DNA of 64,000 nt from Reichenbachiella versicolor (GTDB lineage: Bacteria > Bacteroidota > Bacteroidia > Cytophagales > Cyclobacteriaceae). Positions 36,208 through 45,897 of the stretch are shown piece by piece (position 1 is the stretch's first letter; each line of letters begins with the position of its first letter). Both the position numbers and the translations under genes were made by a program. The notes below the pieces were generated by a model. It was not told the origin of the DNA and made no database searches. It saw only the letters and a list, made by a program, of their open reading frames with translations. The DNA lies in the NCBI RefSeq assembly GCF_003171675.1, contig NZ_QFZQ01000001.1:806001-870000 (forward strand). Direction: 5' to 3'.

Positions 36208-38388
36208 ATGATAAGAATAAGCCTATTACCCCTATTTGTATTCTCATTGATATCCATTGCGAATGCACAGAGGCCTTGGTTAGACACTTCAAAACCTTAT
36301 AAAGACAGAGCCACAGCTTTAGTGTCGGAGATGACATTAGAGGAAAAAATCTCACAGATGGTGGATCAGAGTATGTCCATAGAGAGGCTTAATATTCCAG
36401 AGTATAATTGGTGGAATGAGGCGTTACATGGAGTGGCTAGAAATGGTCGTGCCACTGTCTTTCCTCAAGCAATTGCGTTTGGCGCTAGCTTTGACCCCGA
36501 GCTTATAGAAAAAGTGGGAAATGCGATTTCTGATGAAGCTCGTGCAAAGTTTAATGCCTCTCTAGCGATAGGAAATAGGAATCGATATGCAGGTATTACT
36601 TTTTGGTCGCCTAATGTCAATATCTTCCGCGATGCAAGGTGGGGAAGAGGTCAGGAAACTTATGGAGAAGACCCGTTTTTGACTAGCCGTATTGGAGTGT
36701 CTTTTGTCAAAGGACTGCAAGGAAATCATGATAAGTATATAAAAGCAGCAGCTTGCGCCAAGCACTATGCAGTTCACTCTGGACCGGAAGAATTTAGACA
36801 TGAATTCAATGCCATTGTCAATAAAAAGGATTTATACGAAACTTACTTGCCAGCATTTGAAGCACTAGTCAAGGAAGCTAAAGTAGAAGGTGTCATGGGA
36901 GCTTATAATAGAACCCTAGGAGAGCCATGTTGTGGTAGTCCTTTTCTACTTCAAGATATTTTAAGAGATGATTGGGGGTTTGATGGGTATATCGTTTCGG
37001 ATTGTGGAGCGATTTCAGATTTTCATCGATTTCACAAAGTCACTAACTCCCCCGCAGAATCTGCTGCTCTGGCTCTGAAGTCAGGTACAGATGTCAACTG
37101 TGGTGGGGTTTACAAGGCATTGGATAAAGCAATAGAACAAGGGTTGGTTGAAGAGCAGCTGCTTGACGAAAGGTTGGTCCAACAGTATACCACACGATTC
37201 AGACTAGGTCTATTTGATCCTGCGGGTTCTAATCCCTATGATGACATCTCCACAGATGTGGTTGATTCTGACGAAAATCGTGCATTGGCTAAAGAAGTGG
37301 CTCAGAAGTCTATCGTGATGCTTAAAAATGACGGGGTACTTCCTCTAAAAAAAGATATTAGATCTATTTACATAGCTGGACCTAACGCTCATAGTGAAGA
37401 AGTTTTATTAGGAAATTACTTTGGCTTGACGTCAAGTACTCAATCAATATTGGATGGTATTGTTTCAAAAGTTTCGGTTGGTACTACCATCAATTATAAA
37501 TACGGTCAACTTCCTTGGGATAAGAATATAAATCCAATTGATTGGGCAACGGGAAGTGGAGCGAAGTCAGATGCTTTGATAGCTGTGATGGGGATATCTG
37601 GTTTGCTTGAAGGAGAAGAAGGAGAAGCTATAGCATCAGATGCTAAAGGAGATCGCAACTCACTGAAACTACCTCAAAACCAAATTGATTTCGTGAAAAA
37701 GTTGAAGAAGAGGAGTAATAAGCCTTTGGTACTTGTCTTAACTGGAGGGAGCCCTATCGCAATTCCAGAGTTGTACGATATAGCAGATGCTATCTTATTT
37801 GTGTGGTATCCAGGCGAAGAAGGAGGGAACGCTGTAGCTGACGTGATATTCGGTGATGTTTCACCATCAGGAAGGCTTCCTATTACCTTTCCTAGATCTA
37901 TTGACCAACTTCCTCCTTACGAAGACTATAACATGAAAGGAAGAACGTATAAGTACATGACAGAAGAGCCTCTGTTCCCATTTGGGTTTGGTTTGTCATA
38001 CGCTGATTTTACATATAGTGACTTAAGCGTATCAAGAATAAGTAAAGGCAAAGCAGTTGCTAAAGTCAAGGTTAAGAATAACAGTAGTATAGCTGCTGAA
38101 GAAGTTCTTCAATTTTATATCAGTTCTCCGATAGCAGGTCAAGGTGATCCCATTTATGATTTGAAAGCTTTCAAAAGAGAGTCTTTCCAAGCAGGAGAAG
38201 AAAAAGAAGTGTCCTTTGATCTGACATTGGCTCAATTTCACCAGTTTACCGATGAAGGGCAAAAGGTAGTACGTAAAGGAAATTACCAAATTTATGTGTC
38301 AGGTTCATTACCTTCCAATAGAAGTGTGGAGCTCGGGGCAAAATCAAAGACTACAATCACAGTCAACGCTAGAAAATTGATGAAATAA
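36208..38388 (+). CDS. secreted GH3 beta-xylosidase/beta-glucosidase
   Basis: 726 residues with a signal peptide cleaved after about residue 20 (ANA-Q). GH3 domain with MVDQSMSIERLNIPEYNWWNEALHGV, GRGQETYGEDP, AKHYAVHSGPE (190s) and the nucleophile Asp265 in YIVSDCGA. The EALHGV and FRH features resemble the xylan beta-xylosidase branch (plant BXL-like). Alpha/beta and fibronectin-III-like domains complete it. It is the first gene of a three-gene operon with gaps of 22 and 12 bp, whose products all appear exported, so the three probably degrade one glycan. Distinct from the GH3 protein at the window start. Confidence 0.93.
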   Translation: MIRISLLPLFVFSLISIANAQRPWLDTSKPYKDRATALVSEMTLEEKISQMVDQSMSIERLNIPEYNWWNEALHGVARNGRATVFPQAIAFGASFDPELIEKVGNAISDEARAKFNASLAIGNRNRYAGITFWSPNVNIFRDARWGRGQETYGEDPFLTSRIGVSFVKGLQGNHDKYIKAAACAKHYAVHSGPEEFRHEFNAIVNKKDLYETYLPAFEALVKEAKVEGVMGAYNRTLGEPCCGSPFLLQDILRDDWGFDGYIVSDCGAISDFHRFHKVTNSPAESAALALKSGTDVNCGGVYKALDKAIEQGLVEEQLLDERLVQQYTTRFRLGLFDPAGSNPYDDISTDVVDSDENRALAKEVAQKSIVMLKNDGVLPLKKDIRSIYIAGPNAHSEEVLLGNYFGLTSSTQSILDGIVSKVSVGTTINYKYGQLPWDKNINPIDWATGSGAKSDALIAVMGISGLLEGEEGEAIASDAKGDRNSLKLPQNQIDFVKKLKKRSNKPLVLVLTGGSPIAIPELYDIADAILFVWYPGEEGGNAVADVIFGDVSPSGRLPITFPRSIDQLPPYEDYNMKGRTYKYMTEEPLFPFGFGLSYADFTYSDLSVSRISKGKAVAKVKVKNNSSIAAEEVLQFYISSPIAGQGDPIYDLKAFKRESFQAGEEKEVSFDLTLAQFHQFTDEGQKVVRKGNYQIYVSGSLPSNRSVELGAKSKTTITVNARKLMK

Positions 38389-38410
38389 CCCTAATTATAG
38401 AATATAAATT

Positions 38411-39286
38411 ATGAGAAGAATATTTGTAATAGTGCTATTGGTAATAGCGCAAAATGCATTTGCACAAAAGTCATGGACACCAATGCTGGATAAGGATCTT
38501 TCCAAATGGGAACTATTTATGGGGGTTCCTCATACTACAGTTCAAGGCCTTGATGTACCGCAAAGTGATGATATTAGAAAAGGAACACCTCTAGGATTAG
38601 GAAATGATCCTAAAAACGTATTTTCGGTAATAGAAGTGGATGGTGAAATTCAACTTTATATCACAGGGGAAATATATGGAGGTCTAACTACTCTTGCTGA
38701 GTATAGTGATTACCACTTGAAAGCTGAGTTTAAATGGGGAGAAAAGAAATGGGCTCCAAGATTGGACAAACTTAGAGATAATGGCATTCTGTATCATTGT
38801 CAAGGTAAGCATGGAGCGTTTTGGAATGTTTGGATGAAAAGTTTGGAGTTTCAGGTTCAAGAAACGGATTGCGGAGATTTTATCACACTTTTGGGTACTT
38901 TAGGAGACTTGAAGGTGAAGTATAAGCCTAAGGAAAACGGCAAAAAGTATGCTTACTTCCATCCAGACGGAGAACTAAAATCATTAAGCTGGGTTGAGCA
39001 TTTAGAATATCCTGATCAGGTTGAAAAGCCTAGTTTCGAAAAACCCAATGGTGAATGGAATACTCTTGAAGTTTTGACTATTGGACAAACATCCATTCAT
39101 GTAGTAAATGGCATCGTAGTGAACGCAGCTACTAATACACGAATGAAAGTCGATGGAGAAGAGTTACCTCTTTCTTCAGGAAAAATTCAACTTCAATCTG
39201 AAGGTGCTGAGTGCTACTATCGAAACATCCAAATGAAGAGCATTAAGAAGTTTCCTAAGAGCTATGTAAAGCAAGCCAAGTTATAA
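38411..39286 (+). CDS. secreted DUF1080 (3-keto-disaccharide hydrolase-like) protein
   Basis: 291 residues with a signal peptide (about 1-20, NAFAQ). The body is a concanavalin/LamG-like beta sandwich of the DUF1080 type: TPMLDKDLSKWELFMG, LTTLAEYSDYHLKAEFKWGEKKW, GILYHCQGKHGAFWNVWMKSLEFQVQE and GKIQLQSEGAECYYRNI. Family members have been linked with 3-keto-glycoside hydrolysis or with glycan binding. It is the middle gene of the GH3/DUF1080/DUF5060 operon. Confidence 0.9.
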   Translation: MRRIFVIVLLVIAQNAFAQKSWTPMLDKDLSKWELFMGVPHTTVQGLDVPQSDDIRKGTPLGLGNDPKNVFSVIEVDGEIQLYITGEIYGGLTTLAEYSDYHLKAEFKWGEKKWAPRLDKLRDNGILYHCQGKHGAFWNVWMKSLEFQVQETDCGDFITLLGTLGDLKVKYKPKENGKKYAYFHPDGELKSLSWVEHLEYPDQVEKPSFEKPNGEWNTLEVLTIGQTSIHVVNGIVVNAATNTRMKVDGEELPLSSGKIQLQSEGAECYYRNIQMKSIKKFPKSYVKQAKL

Positions 39287-39298
39287 ATCTAGCATAGT

Positions 39299-41065
39299 AT
39301 GAAGATGAGATTAATATTTGTATTATCCTTGATTTCTCCACTACTATCATATGCTGCTGATATTTCAGGTGAATTGAAACAATGGCATACAATAACCCTT
39401 CAATTCAAAGGTCCAGAAACGAGTGAGTATGATACTCTGAATCCTTTCTTGGATTATCGATTGGACGCTACCTTTACTATGGGTGATCAGTCAATAACAG
39501 TGGCTGGGTATTATGCAGCGGATGGAGATGCTGCTGAGACAAGTGCTAGGTCCGGAAATGTTTGGGAGGTTAAGTTTGTTCCTAATCAAATAGGGGAATG
39601 GAATTACCATATTTCGTTTAAAAAAGGAAAACGAATCTCGATAGCTAAAGATGGCTCAAAAGGTGAATCAGTGTTTTTTGATGGAGAGTCGGGCAAGCTA
39701 AATATTTCTAAATCAGATAAGACTGGTAAAGACTTGAGAGCAAAAGGTAGATTAATATCTAATGGACATTATCCAATTTTTGAAGGCTCAAGGGAGGTTT
39801 TTATAAAAGGCGGAACTAATAGTCCAGAAGATTTATTGGCTTACTATGAATTTGATGGAACTCGGCAAAAACATAAGTATCCTTCACATGCTAAAGAATA
39901 TGAAGAAGGTGATGTGACATGGCAAGGAGGAAAAGGTAAAAACATCATAGGGTCATTGAACTATTTATCCGGTAAAGGTGTGAATACGGTCTATTTTCTT
40001 ACAATGAATGTACAGGGTGATGGTAAGAATGTATGGCCCTGGACTGAAGATTATGAGAGATATAGGTTTGATATCAGTAAGTTGGCGCAGTGGGAATTGG
40101 TGTTCGACCACATGGACAAAATCGGCCTAGTGAAACATGTTATTACTCAAGAGACAGAAAATGAGAACTTACTTGATATTGGTCATGTAGGCATTCAAAG
40201 GAAACTGTATTATAGAGAATTAGTGGCTCGGTTTGGGCATCACCTCGGTCTTATTTGGAATATGGGTGAAGAAAACGGTTATGCAAAATGGACACCTGTT
40301 GCTCAAACTAATAAGATGAGAATTAAGATGATAGAGTATTTCGATAGTATAGAGCCTTATGGAAATATAGTAGCTATTCATACTCTTCCCGGTTTGAAGG
40401 ATCATGATTTTACTATGACGCCCCTGTTAGGAAATAAATCTCTTGATGCTGTGTCATTTCAGATACATCATTTGCACGATGCAGCTAAAGTTACAGCTTC
40501 TTGGGTAGAGAAATCTGAGAATAAAGGTCAGCCTTGGGCGGTTTGGATAGATGAAATTGGACCTGCTAAAGTTGGATCTTGGGATGATTCCAGACCAGAA
40601 CAACAGGATACAGTTCGTAAATATGTAATGTGGGCAAATCTAATGAAAGGAGGAGCGGGGTATGAGCATTATTTCGGTTACAAACAAAAGCATTCAGATT
40701 TATCTAGTGAAGATTGGCATACGAAAGATCGACTTTGGTCGATGACAGCAGTGGCGACTAGTTTTTTTGAGAATTTACCATTGCAACAAATGAAATCTTC
40801 GGATGAATTAGTATCTGGAGATCATGTTAGCTGTTTAGCTAAGGAAGGAGATACTTATGTCGTTTATATGGATAGTTTTAAGCCCGTACAGCTTGACTTG
40901 TCCTCTGTGGTTGGGAAATATGCTATACAGTGGTATGATCCAATTGGAGGGAAGTATCTTAAAGGGTCTTTAAAAACGGTATCTGGTGGTGAAAAAGTGA
41001 ATTTAGGGTTTTCTCCCAAAGGATATAATAAACAAGACTGGGCTGTTTTAGTAAAAAAGAAATAA
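39299..41065 (+). CDS. secreted DUF5060 glycoside hydrolase-like protein
   Basis: 588 residues with a signal peptide (about 1-19). Residues about 25-120 are the Ig-like DUF5060 domain (WHTITLQFKGPETSEYD, FTMGDQSITVAGYYAADG). Residues about 165-500 look like a (beta/alpha)8 barrel with possible catalytic acids in WNMGEENGYAKW and WIDEIGPAKVG. A short C-terminal beta domain follows (YAIQWYDPIGGKYLKGSL). This architecture occurs in putative polysaccharide hydrolases of Bacteroidota. The substrate is not known. Last gene of the operon; a hairpin follows. Confidence 0.85.
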   Translation: MKMRLIFVLSLISPLLSYAADISGELKQWHTITLQFKGPETSEYDTLNPFLDYRLDATFTMGDQSITVAGYYAADGDAAETSARSGNVWEVKFVPNQIGEWNYHISFKKGKRISIAKDGSKGESVFFDGESGKLNISKSDKTGKDLRAKGRLISNGHYPIFEGSREVFIKGGTNSPEDLLAYYEFDGTRQKHKYPSHAKEYEEGDVTWQGGKGKNIIGSLNYLSGKGVNTVYFLTMNVQGDGKNVWPWTEDYERYRFDISKLAQWELVFDHMDKIGLVKHVITQETENENLLDIGHVGIQRKLYYRELVARFGHHLGLIWNMGEENGYAKWTPVAQTNKMRIKMIEYFDSIEPYGNIVAIHTLPGLKDHDFTMTPLLGNKSLDAVSFQIHHLHDAAKVTASWVEKSENKGQPWAVWIDEIGPAKVGSWDDSRPEQQDTVRKYVMWANLMKGGAGYEHYFGYKQKHSDLSSEDWHTKDRLWSMTAVATSFFENLPLQQMKSSDELVSGDHVSCLAKEGDTYVVYMDSFKPVQLDLSSVVGKYAIQWYDPIGGKYLKGSLKTVSGGEKVNLGFSPKGYNKQDWAVLVKKK

Positions 41066-41073
41066 TCAAAATT

Positions 41074-41097
41074 GCTCAGGTTTTCATTTACCTGAGC
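41074..41097. terminator. hairpin between convergent genes
   Basis: GCTCAGG (41074-41080) pairs with CCTGAGC (41091-41097) around a 10-nt loop, followed by TTTCATT on the plus strand. It lies between the DUF5060 and DUF2059 genes. Confidence 0.7.
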
Positions 41098-41107
41098 TTT
41101 CATTCTC

Positions 41108-41559
41108 TTATTTACCTTCCTGTTGTTCTTGCATCTTAGCCGCTATTTTCATTCCGATTTGCATTCCCCACTGTTGACCTACTTGCATGGATTCTTGCGT
41201 AATGAAAGGCTGTTTTTCCGCGAATTTTTTTCCGAGAGGACTTTCATAGAAACTAATGATTTCTTTCAAGTCATCTTGTGTTAGGTGCTTTTGGTAAATA
41301 GGAACTAACATACCTACTAAGTCAGTCAAAGAAGTACTTTTAAATTCTTTTTCCATATCATCCCAATATTCTTGAGGAACGCTTTCGTATTGAGGTCGCA
41401 TAGCTGTCATCATTTGTTGGATTACCATACTGAATGTCTTTTCAGCACCACTTACTTCTAATAGTTTAGTTAAAGAGCGTTCATAGTCTGATTCAGACTG
41501 CGCAAAAGAGTTCAGAGTAGCTATACAAGCCAATAATATTATTGGATAGTCTTTTTCAT
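41108..41559 (-). pseudogene. DUF2059 protein gene with a frameshift in the signal peptide
   Basis: The body (from about 41533) is a DUF2059 protein: EKTFSMVIQQMMTAMRP, DLVGMLVPIYQKHLTQDDLKEIISFYESPLGKKFAEKQP. The only start in that frame is a TTG in mid-signal peptide. An ATG at 41559-41557 opens MKKTIQ and then hits TAA. Inserting one A in CCAATAATA (near 41542-41544) joins them into MKKTIQIILLACIATLNSFA, a perfect signal peptide. So either one base is missing in the sequence, the gene is a recent pseudogene, or translation begins at TTG (41533) and yields a protein with a shortened leader. DUF2059 proteins are of unknown function and normally exported. Confidence 0.75.
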
Positions 41560-41708
41560 TTGGATTATAACTTTTTGTGTTTAAGTAACCTAGCGAATTT
41601 AGGGTGTTCTATGTTAAGCAGAATACTTAATTTATAGAATACGTTATACTGCTACTATTACAGTAGTCATATTTTTTTCATCTTTGTATTGAGAAAAATT
41701 ATAATAAA

Positions 41709-41942
41709 ATGGCTAGAGAGAATTATGAAAATCCAGCCCAGTATTTGCTAGATTATTTAGCGGATCTGGAGCAGGTAATAGAGAAGCATGCTCAAATCAC
41801 TTATAGAAAGAAGTATCTGATATACAGAGACGGGTATTTATATACTGGAACAAATGAGTTTTCGGATGTACTGAAAGTAGTGAATGCACAAAAAGGATTA
41901 TATACTTACAAGGTAAATCAAAATGCAGATTTGGAGGAATAA
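41709..41942 (+). CDS. small hypothetical protein
   Basis: 77 residues, charged and soluble, starting MARENYENPAQYLLDYL, with two predicted helices and a short strand pair (KKYLIYRDGYLYTGTNEF). No family recognised. The starting context is plain, but the frame has normal codon use and tightly abuts (2 bp) the 3' end of the convergent ARMT1-like gene. Confidence 0.6.
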   Translation: MARENYENPAQYLLDYLADLEQVIEKHAQITYRKKYLIYRDGYLYTGTNEFSDVLKVVNAQKGLYTYKVNQNADLEE

Positions 41943-41944
41943 CT

Positions 41945-43024
41945 TTAAATCTGTTGAATTAAACCATACTGACCATTAATAAGCCATTTCGGATCTGAAG
42001 GTATAACTCCTTCATAGCCCACAAGATGTTCTGACTTTAATGTTCGGATAGCATAGGTACTTCCATCAATATAATTCGCAGCAGATTTTGTGGATAAATT
42101 GATGGGGTATTTTCTATCGTTAAACAAACGACGATAGTTGGCATCACCCTTTACTATTGTACAATTTTTTTTTTGAAATATTTCTAGCTCTTTAGGGCAA
42201 TATTTAAACCAGTTAGGGGAAGACCAAAATTCAGACTTTCTAAGTTTTAACTTTTTCATTTTGATATGATCCTGAACTTTTTGAGTAAGTTTTTGGATAC
42301 TCAAACTATTAAGTAAAATCCAAAGATCGTTTTCTAAAGCATCTGATACGAAAATAGGGGATGCTTTGAAATGAATTGTGACAGGTTTGTCTTCATCCTC
42401 AATTATTTTCAAAGACAGAAGAATATCTGAAAGCAGTTCTTGCCCTGAATTGTCAAGAATAATATGAATCTCCTCTGCTCTTCTGATATCACTTATAAGA
42501 TTGTATCTGTCATTTAGGATGATAATTAATTCAGAAGATTTTACTTCTGATAATTGACTTAGGTCGGCAGTATTTCCAGTTAGAGATATTTGAACTAGGT
42601 CTTCTAATGAATATTTCTTAGCTAAAAATTCATTAGAAAGCTGAATAAGACTTAGTGTCTTATTATGATCTTTTTTCAACTCTTTTGTAAATCCAAATGG
42701 ATCGATAGGCAGTTCTACGGCTTGGTAAAAAGAATTTATTACTGAGAATAGATATATCTCTGCATATAAAAATGGCACTTGAATAAGTGGTTTACCTTTA
42801 TATTGATCATAGAATGCCCTCCATAATTGTGGTTCTTCATGAGTTAGTTCAATTACTTCGAATGTTAGGAGGTTTTCTTTAAGTTCAGATAATTGGTTTT
42901 GAAGGTAAGGAGTGGACTCTACTTGACTGATCAAGTCATTTAATAACTTAGGATATCTTACTTTGAACGTGAAGGCAGCAAATGAATCTTTTTCCGAAAT
43001 TTTCAGCAGTGGGAATTCATTCAT
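41945..43024 (-). CDS. ARMT1-like (DUF89) damage-control phosphatase
   Basis: 359 residues. The metal/phosphate motifs of the DUF89 family are visible: IHIILDNSGQELLSDILLSL (Asp-Asn metal pair) and KGDANYRRLFND, the hallmark of subfamily III. Members are metal-dependent phosphatases that remove harmful sugar phosphates or damaged metabolites. The N-terminal helical region (1-170) fits this family. Its start codon overlaps the stop of the upstream TPR histidine kinase by one base (43024), so the two are probably translated together. Confidence 0.85.
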   Translation of the reverse strand: MNEFPLLKISEKDSFAAFTFKVRYPKLLNDLISQVESTPYLQNQLSELKENLLTFEVIELTHEEPQLWRAFYDQYKGKPLIQVPFLYAEIYLFSVINSFYQAVELPIDPFGFTKELKKDHNKTLSLIQLSNEFLAKKYSLEDLVQISLTGNTADLSQLSEVKSSELIIILNDRYNLISDIRRAEEIHIILDNSGQELLSDILLSLKIIEDEDKPVTIHFKASPIFVSDALENDLWILLNSLSIQKLTQKVQDHIKMKKLKLRKSEFWSSPNWFKYCPKELEIFQKKNCTIVKGDANYRRLFNDRKYPINLSTKSAANYIDGSTYAIRTLKSEHLVGYEGVIPSDPKWLINGQYGLIQQI

Positions 43025-44967
43025 TAAGCTTTCTCAGTATCTTCTTCTATTATATCTAACTCTACTATGAAAGTAGTACCTTTTCCTTCCTGACTTTCAT
43101 GCCATATTCTCCCGTTCATTTCCTCGACGTACTTTTTTACAATTGATAGTCCTAGTCCGGTACTTTCTTCATTTCCAGTTGGTTTAGCACTCAATCTTTG
43201 GAATTTTTTGAAGATTTTAGCTTTATCTTCTTCCGTGAGCCCGGGTCCTTGATCTTTAACGGCAGCCCTTACTTTACTTCCATGTTTAGACAAATTGATA
43301 TTTATTTTTTTGTCGCTTTCAGAAAATTTGATGGCATTGGATAGAAGGTTCTCTAAAACTTGATGAAGGTGAATTTGATCTCCTAATACATAAATAGGCT
43401 CCACAGGAATCTCTATTTCAAGTTCTATATTCTTGTTTTTTGCAGTGTTTTTATAACCAGTAACTACTTCTTCTGTCACCGTATTGATACATAGCTTTTC
43501 AAGCTTAATATTACTTTCATCATTATCTAAAGATTCTACATTTAGAATTTTAGAAATCATATTAAGCAGTCTGTCAGATTCACTTTTGATTAAGTTTAGT
43601 GTGTGATTTTCTGCTTCACTAAATTGATCGGCATGATCCATTTGATGAACCATTGTCAAGCCTTTGATATTGTTTATTGGAGATCGTAGGTCATGCGACA
43701 GAATCCGAATAAGATTGTTCTTTTCGTTGTTAAGGTCAATCAGTTTGTTGTTATGTCGATAAGCGTTTTCCTTTTGCTTTTGGATTTGTTCGTTCAATCG
43801 GTTTTTTTGGATGTAAGATTTATACGCCATAATGGCCATTACCAAAAATAATACTGCCGATACTGCTGCTAAGAATATTACAGTCTGCTGTCTATGAATG
43901 GTTGTCTGGTCTATCTCTGTTTGAGCTTGAAGCGTTTTTTTCTCAGATTCACTTTTTTCACTGGTGTAAGTATTGTAGATGTTGGCAATTTTTCGGGTAT
44001 TTTCTTCGCTGAAAACAGAATCTTTTACACCAATATATTGCTTGAAGGTATATAAAGCATATTCAGTTTTTCCAAGTTGTTCTAAAATCTCGGCTTTGTT
44101 TTTGAGAACCAATATTTCTACACTCTTTAAATTATGTTTTCTACTTATGTCAAGAGCCATTTCAGAATACATTAAAGAGGCATCGAGATCTTCTTTTAAC
44201 CTTAATGCTTTGGCAGTGTTAAAGTAATTGTCAGCAAGAGTATTGTAATGACTAAGCTTATGAATGTTTTTTAGGTTGTCTTTGAGCAGTACTAGAGCGT
44301 CATCTGGTTTTTTCATAGCCATGTATAAATCTGCTAATTCATTATTGACAATAACAATGGCTTCTAGGTCATTTGAAGCCTCTCTAAGTTTTTTAGCTTG
44401 TGTAAAATGTACATCAGCATCAGAATAGCGTTTTAAACCAGCTAGAGATCTACCTATATGTAAGTGGCAATAAGCTGTCAACTGTGAGTCTGTAAGATCT
44501 AGCGCATATTGAAGTGCTCTTTCAAAATATTCGAGTCCACCTTTGAAATCTCCTTGTATCACATAGATATTACCAATATTTAAGAGGGTATAGCTTATTT
44601 CTTTAGCGTTTTTTTCCTCTTCCGATATTTTAAGGGCATCAAAGTACAAAGTCATTGCTTTTGAATACTCACTTTTGTTACGGTGGGCTATCCCCATGAA
44701 ATTCATAGCTCTAGAACAACCAGCCTTGTAATCAATTTCTTTTGCTAAATCACATCCTTTTTTGGCATAAAAAAGTGCAGAGTCAGCATCAATGTTTCTA
44801 TAGTTCCAACTAAGTTCTAGAATCAAGTTGACCTCTGTAGTATCCTTTCTATCATTTAGTTTAGACTGCAAAAGGTGTATTTTTTCCTTTGGCAATTGAG
44901 CTATTAACTGCGACGGTATTAAAACTATTACCTGAAAAAGGATATATGCTATTAAAAGCTTTTTCAT
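43024..44967 (-). CDS. TPR-repeat sensor histidine kinase
   Basis: About 647 residues from MKKLLIAY, which begins a signal sequence; a longer form starts at 44988. Tetratricopeptide repeats fill about residues 50-330 (long-form numbering), in the periplasm. One membrane helix (about 368-390) and a short coiled coil lead to the HisKA box SHDLRSPINN with phospho-acceptor His432, and the HATPase_c domain has DQIHLHQVLENLLSNAIKFS, KDQGPGL and GLGLSIVKKYVEE. This periplasmic-TPR layout is common in Bacteroidota. No response regulator is adjacent. A Fur-box-like palindrome lies about 60-80 bp upstream. Confidence 0.92.
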   Translation of the reverse strand: MKKLLIAYILFQVIVLIPSQLIAQLPKEKIHLLQSKLNDRKDTTEVNLILELSWNYRNIDADSALFYAKKGCDLAKEIDYKAGCSRAMNFMGIAHRNKSEYSKAMTLYFDALKISEEEKNAKEISYTLLNIGNIYVIQGDFKGGLEYFERALQYALDLTDSQLTAYCHLHIGRSLAGLKRYSDADVHFTQAKKLREASNDLEAIVIVNNELADLYMAMKKPDDALVLLKDNLKNIHKLSHYNTLADNYFNTAKALRLKEDLDASLMYSEMALDISRKHNLKSVEILVLKNKAEILEQLGKTEYALYTFKQYIGVKDSVFSEENTRKIANIYNTYTSEKSESEKKTLQAQTEIDQTTIHRQQTVIFLAAVSAVLFLVMAIMAYKSYIQKNRLNEQIQKQKENAYRHNNKLIDLNNEKNNLIRILSHDLRSPINNIKGLTMVHQMDHADQFSEAENHTLNLIKSESDRLLNMISKILNVESLDNDESNIKLEKLCINTVTEEVVTGYKNTAKNKNIELEIEIPVEPIYVLGDQIHLHQVLENLLSNAIKFSESDKKININLSKHGSKVRAAVKDQGPGLTEEDKAKIFKKFQRLSAKPTGNEESTGLGLSIVKKYVEEMNGRIWHESQEGKGTTFIVELDIIEEDTEKA

Positions 44968-45028
44968 CACATAAAAGTAATTATACAAACGGGTAAGAGG
45001 TGGGATGAATCATTTAATAACATTCACA

Positions 45029-45046
45029 AAATGATAATTATCATTT
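45029..45046. promoter_or_regulatory. 18-bp perfect palindrome resembling a Fur box
   Basis: AAATGATAATTATCATTT is a perfect dyad built of the TGATAAT/ATTATCA half-sites used by Fur-type metal regulators. It lies 62-79 bp upstream of the TPR histidine kinase start, a normal operator position. The regulator itself is not in the window. Confidence 0.5.
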
Positions 45047-45193
45047 ACACTGCAATATAACTAATGTGTTTCTGGATAGAATCTCTACCCGTCAGAATGT
45101 TTCAAATTAACTCACGATAAAGATGATTTTATTGGTGCTAACCGTCTAGTTTCATTCGATGAATGATTGATTTTTTTCGTTCGCTGAATACTC

Positions 45194-45895
45194 TTATCGA
45201 CAAATACTAGGTGTAGATAAATCTGGATACAAAATAGAAAGAGCTGGACTAAGGTATGGTATATCAAGGTGAAGACCACGTGTGACCAATAAGCATCCAA
45301 GAATAAGTGTGAATACTGGTGTGATTTTAGAAAATGCTTGATTAAACTTTGTTTGAGAAGAGAAGCCGATTATTGAAATAGATAGCATCATTGGTATGGT
45401 TCCAAGACCAAAAAGTGTCATGTACAAAATGCTGTCAGACAAATCTGAAAAACTAATAGAGGCCAACAAAGCGATATACACAAGTCCACAAGGTAGGAAT
45501 CCATTTACTGTCCCTGTCAAGAAAGGGAATAAAAGACTTTTAATATTGACACATCTTTTGAATGATGCTTTAATCCTAAAAATAATTGGTGAAATAGAGT
45601 TGGATAGTTTTCTTTCGAAAGATCTATTCAGGATTGAAAATGAAAGTAAAATGATTATGACCCCAGCACCAATTGAAAGTAATTCTTGAAATTTGTTGAT
45701 GAATATAAATCTAAAGTACCCAAAAGTTATTGCTAATGTTACATATGTGGTTATTCTCCCAACATTGTAAAGTATTCTAGATAGTAAAAATCTAATTAGG
45801 TTTCTTTGGCCAGATATGGATAGACTCAATGGCCCGCACATGACTCCACAATGCGTACTTCCTAACAACCCAAGAATAAAGCCACTCCACAACAT
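45194..45895 (-). CDS. sulfite exporter TauE/SafE-family (UreH-like) membrane protein
   Basis: 233 residues with six predicted membrane helices. The start MLWSGFILGLLGSTHCGVMCGPL has the conserved Cys pair found in the SafE/DsbD-like proteins encoded at the end of Bacteroidota cbb3 operons. It probably helps copper delivery or redox maturation of the oxidase, though this is inference from position. It is 2 bp after the fixH-like gene and is the last gene of the cco operon. Confidence 0.88.
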   Translation of the reverse strand: MLWSGFILGLLGSTHCGVMCGPLSLSISGQRNLIRFLLSRILYNVGRITTYVTLAITFGYFRFIFINKFQELLSIGAGVIIILLSFSILNRSFERKLSNSISPIIFRIKASFKRCVNIKSLLFPFLTGTVNGFLPCGLVYIALLASISFSDLSDSILYMTLFGLGTIPMMLSISIIGFSSQTKFNQAFSKITPVFTLILGCLLVTRGLHLDIPYLSPALSILYPDLSTPSICR

Positions 45896-45897
45896 CT

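Noticed and set aside
36208-41065. Complete polysaccharide utilisation locus
   Set aside because: There is no SusC/SusD pair or hybrid regulator next to the three hydrolase genes, so I call it only a glycan-degradation operon.
45112-45300. Short minus-strand open frame downstream of the SafE-like gene
   Set aside because: It overlaps the 3' end of the SafE-like gene in another frame and has no recognisable features.
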